Assembly: GCA_002762785.1 (NCBI GenBank)
Contig: PCXY01000004.1
Coordinates: forward strand, 1-64,000
Direction: 5' to 3'
Origin: Candidatus Woesearchaeota archaeon CG10_big_fil_rev_8_21_14_0_10_45_16
Lineage (GTDB): Archaea; Nanobdellota; Nanobdellia; Woesearchaeales; GW2011-AR9
Length of the DNA stretch: 64,000 nucleotides
The translations under genes and the position numbers were made by a program. Numbering within the stretch: the stretch's first letter is position 1; every line of letters begins with the position of its first letter. Shown one piece after another: positions 56,586-64,000 of the stretch. The notes beneath the pieces were generated by a model. The model was not told where the DNA came from. It did no database searches and was given only the letters and a program-made list of their open reading frames with translations.

Positions 56586-59500
56586 ATGAAATCAACAAAA
56601 AGAGGTGCTGTACGAGATCATCACAATAGGCATTACAATATCCTCTTTATATTTACGGTTCTCATAGCAGTTACTGTTTTATTCTATGCTGGACCGGAAG
56701 GGACGATTACGGGATATGCTGTCCAGGACACATCATTTACAGGAACCAACGGAATTCCTGGTTCTGGAGGCGATCCAGTTTCCGTTTCTGAAAATGGTAT
56801 AACTTTACGCAGTGAACATTCAATCTATGACCCTGGTTCTGAACTACAAGTTGAACTCACAATCGCACCTCTTCCACACAATACCGGGGTTGGCGTGGCT
56901 TCTGCCAATTCTGATGTTGTGTATACATATTCCTGGCAATACCTGGTAGATGGAGAATGGCAGACATCTTCTACTTCCACTGCCGTTGCATCTTTTGGTA
57001 ACGGAAATCACTATTCTACGCTCACCCACTCCGTAGAGAGGGACAGCGCTATTACAGATTATGGGCTTCTTGTTGAAGTGAATGGCATAGAAACACACCT
57101 CCCCTTGAAACAATCGTCCATCTCTGCTCATACTCCTTTGAATCTTGATAAAGATTCGTACAAAGAAAGTGATGATGTTACGCTCTGGGGCGAATTAGGG
57201 TATCAATTTGGTGCAGATGCCAATGATTATGGAGATGGCAGCGACAAGTTAGTCTTACGGCTAGGTGATGTTGAACAAAGGTTGAAATTAAATGGCAATG
57301 GTGCGTTTAGCCATACATTTGAAGATGTTCCTGCCGGTGATTGGCAATTGTCTTTGGAATATACGAATGGTGTTGATGTGTATAATGATGGAATTTCATT
57401 TACTGTTGAAAAGGATGAGGAACCTGTTGAAGATGTTAAAGATATTCCTGAAGAAAAAGTTATTCCTGTTGATAATGTTTTTCCTGATATTGATACGATT
57501 AGAAATAAGACCGGTGAAAAAATAATTGAGAAAAATGAGACAACATCAACTGAAAATACTAACGAGAACATTTATCTTGGGAGTATAAAAACAGAACTGA
57601 AAGAAGAACCAAAGAAAATGTTTGGCTTGCGTGGTTCCAAAAAGTCTGAACAGATAACGTTTAGGAAAAGGGGCATTTCTGGACTTGGCGTTTCTTCAGT
57701 ACGGGATACAGTCGAGCTAGGAGTGTATGATGTTAACATTATCCCAGATGACCTACGTATAACGAATGTAGAAGTGAGGGATGTAATAATCAATGGTTCA
57801 GTGGAGGCTATCTTTGACTATAATGAGAAAGTTGATTTAGAGTATAAAAGTTGGGATACAGCCTGGAAAATTTGGGCGCTAAATCCAACATCTGGGTTTT
57901 CAGAAGCAGACATTACATTCACGGCTACTGGGAACAAGTTGTACAAATGTCAGGACTGGGATTGGGAGGAACAGCAATGTTACGGGGAGTGGAATCTAAT
58001 CATGGAAGGTTTGATTCCAGGTGAGGAATATACATTTACTATTGATGCAGTTGACCCTGGGTTTGGTGAAGAGCTGAACTACGGTGTTTCGGAAGAACAA
58101 CCTTCTGACTGGGATGGTTTTCCTACCGTAGATGTTTTGGATAATACTAATACGGGAGATGATCAGCCGGGCAGTTTTGGGGCAGCTCCTGCAGGTACAG
58201 GCAATGTTGTAGGAGCTACCTGTACTCAGGCTATTTTATCACTTACTGGACAAGTTTCTGCAGTCATTGACTCAGGAAATTATGACCCTAACGCGAGCGC
58301 AACTATAACTTTAACGCCAAGTACTACGGGAACAGCTCTATGTACTGCCACTGATACTTATTTTATATATAGATGTTTTAATGGTAATATTGGTGCAATA
58401 TGCAATCAGATTGCAAGTGCTAGCTGTAGTTTCGCTCTTACAGGGTCTTCATGTACGCCTGCTGTATTCAACACTCATATGGATACGGGTGGAAACATCA
58501 CCTCTTATTTTGTTCGTATAGAATCTGATGACACGGGAAACTCAGGAGATACAGGAAACGCTCCTCAAAATGAACTGCTTCTCAAGGATAACACCTTCGC
58601 AACTGAAAACACAACGTATAACCCTTCAGATCCTGACAAAAACCCTGCACAATCGGTCATCTTTACCTATGCAGAGGCTGGATATGAAGGTTCTGATGAT
58701 GACAACAACGGTGATGGCTGGGATGGTAATGTTCCGGGGGATTTACGATTTGAAGTTAATCTTTTTGATCCAGATGGAACACTTACAGTATCTAATACAA
58801 CAGACTGTAATGAGTTCGGTTTTTGCAACGCTTCTCTTGACCTATCTGATTATGCAGAGGCAGGGACGTATAACATTACATACAATGTAACCAGTGCCGA
58901 CCGTTTTGACAGCGTCTTTAGGTCTTCCACAGTTAATGTAAGGTTAATTATCAACAAGACGGAAACGAAAGCGTATGAACATTCCGACCGGAATTTAGCA
59001 ACAACTCTTCTTAATGCAGTTGAGTTTAACCGAGGAGAATTCATTGAGACCTGGGCGTACATCATGAACCCTGATGATAATGATGTTCTTCAGACAAGCT
59101 TCTCATCTATAACGGACAATGTAACTTCTGATAACGAAACTTCATTTTCATATGATACAACTAACAATATCGTCAAGTTTAGAACTGTTTTTGATGCAGA
59201 TAACAACGCTAATGCGACAGGAGTAGATTATGATGCTCATGTTAACATTTCCATGAATGGCCAGCATGCGAGAACAGGTGATACTTTTAGCAGTAAAAAT
59301 GCACTTGTGCACTTATACGATTTTATCAACGTGAGTTCTCATATTATTGGTGATACTAACTTTGGTAGTACTGAGAAAGATTTTAACACTGGAAATTTCC
59401 CAGATACTATGTTTGTCAATGTAACCCTTAGAAACATCCGAGAGGAAACTACTAATCTATTCACTAATGTCAATGATAGGATAAATTTCAGCAATCCATT

Positions 59501-62500
59501 TGACAATTCATTCATCGGTTTCTTTGATATACCGATGGTTCCATTTGAAGATACGTTCGGACAGTTTAATGCAACACTAGATCTTTCAGAGAACTATCGA
59601 TGGAACACCTCTAACTTAACCTGGTTTGTGAGTAGTTCTGATGAAAACAATAGTTTAATCTTCGGGGATTCTATTACTGTTTATGATGGGAAACTACATT
59701 TTTTGTCGGTTAACTTAACAGTGGAAGATGCTACTAACCTAGCTAATCAGACTTTACGTTCACAGTGGAACAATATTACACTTATTCCGTATGATACATT
59801 TAACGACATGAAAGATAATGGTCTTGTTGATGCTTCTGCTGGCGAAATATTGGGTGCTGTAACTTGGAACATGAGCATCTTTGAAGACGGCGACCATTCT
59901 ACTCCCGAGTTTAAAAATGGATCATTGACTCATGATGGGCGAATAAAGTACAACAACACGTATTCTCGTACTGCCGTGCGAGATCATCGCGATGTCTTTG
60001 TTAATGTAAGCTCTGCAGGTTTAGATATAGATGGTCGTTCTTGGAATAATTATACGCAACGAGATGATTCTGGCTTGAATGATGATTCTGGCCTCTTCCT
60101 GATCGATGACTTGATTGTTAATACGATTGTGTTTGATGAAGCGTACTATAATCCTTACGATACAACACGAATCGTTGTAACAACCAATTACGATTATTTT
60201 AGGTCTGAATATTCTTCTGAAGTCCCTGCTAATGAACCCTATTTCACGCTTAACATAACTTTATACGAACCAGATAATGAAACTGGTTCTGTTCACGGAA
60301 CTGATTACGTTAACCAATCATTCTTCCAGTCTAACATTACTAACTCTCTTGGTGAAACTACTACGACATTTACCCTTACCAACATCACTGAACCCGGTAA
60401 CTGGAGCCATGAAGCAGAGACTTACTCAGAATCACAGAACGGTTCTTTCCGTGTTAATTTAATCATCGATGACATTTACACTTCCGCTAATCTACATTCA
60501 GATGCATCTCAAGTTGAACTCAACACCTCTGAGTTCAATCGCGGTGAGTTTATCTATATCTACGCACATCTGCAGAATAATCCGGAAGATGATACAGTTA
60601 GCTCTAACTGTTTGATTAATATTTCTCGACATTCTGGCAGTTACATTGCAGAGAGAGATTACGTCCGATGCTCCCCTAGGTTTAATGAGACGCAGTCTGC
60701 CAACTTCACTGGAGTGAACTGGACAATTCACGTTAACGCAAATGTGAATGAAGAAAATTCTTTTACGGGAGATAGTGATTCCGTGGAAAACACCTCGATC
60801 TTACTTTACAACTTTATCAATGTTAGCCACGTCGTCCTTGGTGATGATAGTTTCAGCGACGATGACCGTGATTACAATACTGGTAACGAACCTGATACCA
60901 TCTTTGTCAACGCCACTTTACGGAATATTCGGGAAGAGACGACCAACCTTTTCACCAAAATCAGCGAACAACTTACTCTTGAGCGACCGTTCGACAATTC
61001 TTTTATTGGATATATCAACGTTACTTTGACAGCATTTACTGGTACCTTCGGTCATTATAATGGTACTTTTGATCTTTTAACTAATCACCAATGGAACACC
61101 TCTAACGTAACATTTGTCATTGTTGGTGGTGATGAAAATAACAGTATTTTCACTGGAAGTAATTTGACTGAATACGATGGCAAGTTACATTTCCTTGCTG
61201 CTAACTTGACTGTTGACGATGCTGCCAACTTAGCCAATCAAACTTTGAGGACGCAGTACAATAATATCACCTTATTGCCATTTGACACGTTTGACGATTA
61301 CAAGGACAACAATCTCCTAGATTCCTCTGCCGGCCTGATAACAGCTGCAGTCACCTGGAACATGAGCATCTTTGAAGACGGCGACCATACCACAGCCGAG
61401 TTTGAGAACATGTCTATTGCTCCTAATGGCAAAGTCAAATATAATAATACCTACCCCCATACTGCTGTCCTTGACCATAGAGATGTTTTCGTGAATTCCA
61501 GCTCTTCTTCTTTAGATCTGGACGGCCACACCTGGAACGATATCCTGATTCGTGATGATCCCGGCCTGAACGACGATACGGGGTTATTCCTGATCGACGA
61601 TCTTATTGTAAATACAATCGTGTTTGATCAAGGATATTACAACCCATACATTCCGACGCAAGTAGTGGCAACCACTGATTTTGACTATTCACGTACAGAA
61701 TACTCTTCAGAAACTCCAGCAAATGAACCATACTTTACGCTGAACGTGACCTTGTTTGAACCAGATAACGAAACTGCCTCCATCCATGGAACGGATTACG
61801 TCAACCAGACGTTCTTCCAGTTTACAATTACTGATTCTCTTGGTCAAATTATCACAAGATTCAACTTAACGAACATCACTGAACCTGGCAACTGGAGTCA
61901 CGAAGCCCGTACTTATTCTGAAATCCAGAACGGTTCGTTTGCTGTCAACCTGATCTTGAATCAAATTTTCCGGCAGGCGAACAATCACTCCGATACTGAT
62001 GAACGTGAATTCAACGCCAGCCAGTACAACCGCGGCGAGTTCATCTATGTTTACAGTCATCTGCAGAACAATCCTGAGGATGATATGGTTACAGCAAACT
62101 GTATCCTGAACAGGACGAATCAACGGCAGGATGTTTCCGGTACGTATAATGATTCCAACAACCGGATCAGATGTTCGTACCAATGGCAGTTGAACGATTA
62201 TGCAAATAGGACTGGTGTTAATTGGACAGCCCGTGTCAATGCTACAGTTAACATGGAAAATTCGTTTACGAGCGATGCTGATTCGGTGGAAGACACTACT
62301 CTCCTATTATACAATGTTATCAAGTTATTTGATTACATTGTTGATGATAATGGAACATTGAAATCAGATATTTTGAGTTTTAATACCGGTAATGAGCCAG
62401 ACATCATGTTTACTTTAGCACGATTACAGAACATCCGCGGTGAATTTACGAATCTATTCGATAATGTTTCTACTAATGTAACGTTAAGGAACCCGAATAA

Positions 62501-64000
62501 TTTCGCTTTCAACACTTCGTTCTTCTACAACGTCACTCCTCCTAACGAGTGGGGTAACTATACTGGGAATAGGTCGCTAGTCGACCAGCGTTGGAACACA
62601 GAGAACGCAACCATTGAACTTGTTTCCAGCGACAGTAATAACAATACCTTCATCCAGCAAGACTTTAGTAGGAACAAATCTGGAAAACTGCATTTCCTGG
62701 CGGTCAATCTGACCTTTGACGACCCGGCTAATTTTGGCAACCATACCCTCCGGACACAGACTAACAACATTACACTAGAAGCATATGATACTTTTGAGGA
62801 CTTGAAGGATAACAATGCGCTGGACGCTTCTTCCGGATTTGTCACCGCCAGCGTTGATTGGATCATGCGAATCTATCTGGATTCTGACCATAGTACCGCA
62901 GAATTTACCAACCAATCTACTACTACAATAGGTAGAACCATCTATAACAACACGTTCAACAGATCTGCTTCTATCGGTTGGCGGGATGTTCTGGTCAACA
63001 GTACTGCTGCAGAACTTGATCTTGACGGCTACACCTGGAACAAAATAACTATCCGCGATGAGCCGGGAGAAGATGACAAAGCAGGTATTTTCTTCGTCGA
63101 TGATCTTAAGGTAGTTAATGTTACTGTCAACCAGTCAATATATGATCCGCCGGCCAATGCTCTCTTTGTTATTGATCTGAACTTTTCACAGTTATTTACA
63201 AACCTTGACCCTGCCGATGAACCGTATGATTTTATCAATCTGACCATCTATGAAACAGATAGTGAACTGGCAAGTGTACACGATTATGTCAATGACAGCA
63301 ATCCTGTATTTTTCATTACTAATAATACTGGATTTATCAGGGGAATATTTAACTTATCAACGATCGCTGAAGCAGGTGCTAATTGGACCTTACGGGCGCA
63401 GACCTATAATAATTCTCTCACAACGGCGTTCGATGTCAATGTTGTCTTTAATGCTACTACCTGGTATGCTTATCTGAACAGCAATTCTTCTAAAGCACAG
63501 GTGCAGAGCAGCCTTCATAATAGGGGTGAACAGGTCAATGTTTCTTTTACTATTGCCAACAATCCTGAACAGGATGCGGTTTCAGCAGCACAATTGAATG
63601 ATGACCTTGGTGGAGAAGTTCTTGATCCACAAGGGACGATCTCCGGTGATAACCTGAAGTTTAATTTCACTTGGAAGATTGGTGATGAAGCGAATAGTAC
63701 TGGTATTAACCATACCCCTGTCGCTAATATTACCTTGAACAATCTTAATGCTTCACAAGCGGCAACTGTTGCAGCTGTTTTGTACGATCTCTATAACATT
63801 ACAGTAACCTTTGGCGCGAATGAATATATCGTGACCGATTTTTTCGGAACGACCACTACCATTAAGAATATCAGGCAGGAAGGTCTTTCGGCCCGGAATT
63901 TCACATTGAATTTCACAGATTCAGCAGGTGCTGTACGGTACAACAGAACTCCTCGTACTGATTCCAGCGGAACCTATACCAATGACGGGGAATTGTTAGT
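56586..64000 (+). CDS. Giant secreted repeat protein, incomplete at window end
   Basis: An open frame from ATG 56586 to the last base (more than 2470 codons), missing from the ORF track, probably because it has no stop in the window. Basic N-terminus, one hydrophobic helix (NILFIFTVLIAVTVLFYA, ~18-35), then GPEGTITGYAVQD. A linker rich in Glu/Lys (~270-340) and a Cys-bearing region (~535-620, CTQAILSLTG...CTATDTYFIYRCFNG...CNQIASASC) follow, then tandem ~500-residue repeats to the end. N-x-S/T sequons are very frequent (NITL, NVTS, NETS, NMSIF), so heavy N-glycosylation is expected. A membrane-anchored or S-layer-like surface protein. AT-richer than the upstream genes. Many small ORFs listed here in other frames are shadows. 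Confidence 0.9.
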   Translation, partial: MKSTKRGAVRDHHNRHYNILFIFTVLIAVTVLFYAGPEGTITGYAVQDTSFTGTNGIPGSGGDPVSVSENGITLRSEHSIYDPGSELQVELTIAPLPHNTGVGVASANSDVVYTYSWQYLVDGEWQTSSTSTAVASFGNGNHYSTLTHSVERDSAITDYGLLVEVNGIETHLPLKQSSISAHTPLNLDKDSYKESDDVTLWGELGYQFGADANDYGDGSDKLVLRLGDVEQRLKLNGNGAFSHTFEDVPAGDWQLSLEYTNGVDVYNDGISFTVEKDEEPVEDVKDIPEEKVIPVDNVFPDIDTIRNKTGEKIIEKNETTSTENTNENIYLGSIKTELKEEPKKMFGLRGSKKSEQITFRKRGISGLGVSSVRDTVELGVYDVNIIPDDLRITNVEVRDVIINGSVEAIFDYNEKVDLEYKSWDTAWKIWALNPTSGFSEADITFTATGNKLYKCQDWDWEEQQCYGEWNLIMEGLIPGEEYTFTIDAVDPGFGEELNYGVSEEQPSDWDGFPTVDVLDNTNTGDDQPGSFGAAPAGTGNVVGATCTQAILSLTGQVSAVIDSGNYDPNASATITLTPSTTGTALCTATDTYFIYRCFNGNIGAICNQIASASCSFALTGSSCTPAVFNTHMDTGGNITSYFVRIESDDTGNSGDTGNAPQNELLLKDNTFATENTTYNPSDPDKNPAQSVIFTYAEAGYEGSDDDNNGDGWDGNVPGDLRFEVNLFDPDGTLTVSNTTDCNEFGFCNASLDLSDYAEAGTYNITYNVTSADRFDSVFRSSTVNVRLIINKTETKAYEHSDRNLATTLLNAVEFNRGEFIETWAYIMNPDDNDVLQTSFSSITDNVTSDNETSFSYDTTNNIVKFRTVFDADNNANATGVDYDAHVNISMNGQHARTGDTFSSKNALVHLYDFINVSSHIIGDTNFGSTEKDFNTGNFPDTMFVNVTLRNIREETTNLFTNVNDRINFSNPFDNSFIGFFDIPMVPFEDTFGQFNATLDLSENYRWNTSNLTWFVSSSDENNSLIFGDSITVYDGKLHFLSVNLTVEDATNLANQTLRSQWNNITLIPYDTFNDMKDNGLVDASAGEILGAVTWNMSIFEDGDHSTPEFKNGSLTHDGRIKYNNTYSRTAVRDHRDVFVNVSSAGLDIDGRSWNNYTQRDDSGLNDDSGLFLIDDLIVNTIVFDEAYYNPYDTTRIVVTTNYDYFRSEYSSEVPANEPYFTLNITLYEPDNETGSVHGTDYVNQSFFQSNITNSLGETTTTFTLTNITEPGNWSHEAETYSESQNGSFRVNLIIDDIYTSANLHSDASQVELNTSEFNRGEFIYIYAHLQNNPEDDTVSSNCLINISRHSGSYIAERDYVRCSPRFNETQSANFTGVNWTIHVNANVNEENSFTGDSDSVENTSILLYNFINVSHVVLGDDSFSDDDRDYNTGNEPDTIFVNATLRNIREETTNLFTKISEQLTLERPFDNSFIGYINVTLTAFTGTFGHYNGTFDLLTNHQWNTSNVTFVIVGGDENNSIFTGSNLTEYDGKLHFLAANLTVDDAANLANQTLRTQYNNITLLPFDTFDDYKDNNLLDSSAGLITAAVTWNMSIFEDGDHTTAEFENMSIAPNGKVKYNNTYPHTAVLDHRDVFVNSSSSSLDLDGHTWNDILIRDDPGLNDDTGLFLIDDLIVNTIVFDQGYYNPYIPTQVVATTDFDYSRTEYSSETPANEPYFTLNVTLFEPDNETASIHGTDYVNQTFFQFTITDSLGQIITRFNLTNITEPGNWSHEARTYSEIQNGSFAVNLILNQIFRQANNHSDTDEREFNASQYNRGEFIYVYSHLQNNPEDDMVTANCILNRTNQRQDVSGTYNDSNNRIRCSYQWQLNDYANRTGVNWTARVNATVNMENSFTSDADSVEDTTLLLYNVIKLFDYIVDDNGTLKSDILSFNTGNEPDIMFTLARLQNIRGEFTNLFDNVSTNVTLRNPNNFAFNTSFFYNVTPPNEWGNYTGNRSLVDQRWNTENATIELVSSDSNNNTFIQQDFSRNKSGKLHFLAVNLTFDDPANFGNHTLRTQTNNITLEAYDTFEDLKDNNALDASSGFVTASVDWIMRIYLDSDHSTAEFTNQSTTTIGRTIYNNTFNRSASIGWRDVLVNSTAAELDLDGYTWNKITIRDEPGEDDKAGIFFVDDLKVVNVTVNQSIYDPPANALFVIDLNFSQLFTNLDPADEPYDFINLTIYETDSELASVHDYVNDSNPVFFITNNTGFIRGIFNLSTIAEAGANWTLRAQTYNNSLTTAFDVNVVFNATTWYAYLNSNSSKAQVQSSLHNRGEQVNVSFTIANNPEQDAVSAAQLNDDLGGEVLDPQGTISGDNLKFNFTWKIGDEANSTGINHTPVANITLNNLNASQAATVAAVLYDLYNITVTFGANEYIVTDFFGTTTTIKNIRQEGLSARNFTLNFTDSAGAVRYNRTPRTDSSGTYTNDGELL
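59025..64000 (+). repeat. ~1.5-kb coding repeats in the surface protein
   Basis: The motif FNRGEF / FNRGEF / YNRGEF / HNRGEQ recurs at about 59025, 60534, 62024 and 63515, spacing about 1.49-1.51 kb (~500 aa). Within each unit the order is kept: NRGEF...NNPEDD, then GDxxF..D.DFNTGN.PDTMFVNVTLRNIREETTNLF, then WNTSN...GKLHFLxxNLTV.DA.NLANQTLR, WNMSIFEDGDHST, DHRDVFVN, DDxGLFLIDDLIVNTIVFD, NEPYFTLN.TLYEPDNET, and NITEPGNWSHEA. The last unit continues beyond the window. Confidence 0.85.

Noticed and set aside
57227-63742. Numerous small ORFs on both strands
   Set aside because: All lie inside the single open frame of the giant surface protein, which has a signal/anchor, repeats and consistent reading frame.

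Overview
The window comes from an archaeon, most likely a DPANN lineage of the Woesearchaeota/Pacearchaeota type. The archaeal core is clear: Orc1/Cdc6, family-B DNA polymerase, proteasome beta subunit, the KH/beta-CASP nuclease aCPSF1, class I CCA-adding enzyme, RNase HII, Rad50, a type IV pilin-like protein, archease, and three tRNA genes carrying introns. Many start codons lie about 25-30 bases after a TTTATA-like TATA box, which suggests leaderless mRNAs; only a few genes show a GGAGG/GAGGTGA ribosome binding site. The DPANN placement is inferred from gene content; no rRNA is present and no search was run.

Layout. 1-13 kb: serS-UMP kinase, Orc1/Cdc6-HD phosphohydrolase-Nudix, nnrE, a PAP2-like protein, cis-prenyltransferase, a membrane protein of unknown function, a complete bacterial-type MutL, the proteasome beta subunit and aCPSF1. 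12.85-13.15 kb: an unusual tRNA-Ser(UGA) locus with its 5' end present in three tandem copies. 13-26 kb: radical SAM, CCA enzyme, two double-zinc-ribbon proteins, tRNA-Arg and tRNA-Thr (both with introns), an AbrB/PIN pair, two membrane proteins ending in an MJ1316-like domain next to a pilin, a SpeD homologue, a divergent endonuclease V, conserved proteins of unknown function and archease. 26-42 kb: a large TIM-barrel protein, HD hydrolase, a 7-TM plus winged-helix pair, RNase HII beside RNase HIII, a CysD/sulfatase-fold/phosphodiesterase cluster, two HIT proteins without the catalytic histidine, and a class A penicillin-binding-protein homologue. 42-56 kb: PolB, DUF1385, Rad50, enolase, a Rel-type (p)ppGpp synthetase with a degraded hydrolase domain, a third zinc-ribbon protein, bacterial-type GAPDH, GNAT, and an MNT gene whose HEPN partner is cut off. 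56-64 kb: an IS3 remnant, then a very large secreted protein of about 500-residue repeats that runs off the end of the window.

Together these genes cover information processing (replication, repair, RNA maturation), part of glycolysis, and an envelope set (prenyl carrier synthase, GT51/transpeptidase, sulfatase-fold enzymes, a large sequon-rich surface protein). Several gene types are more usual in bacteria: MutL, PBP1-like, Rel, DUF1385, RNase HIII and class I GAPDH. Several enzyme families have lost catalytic residues (HIT pair, Rel hydrolase, endonuclease V). Three MITE-like elements with related terminal inverted repeats are scattered through the first 29 kb.
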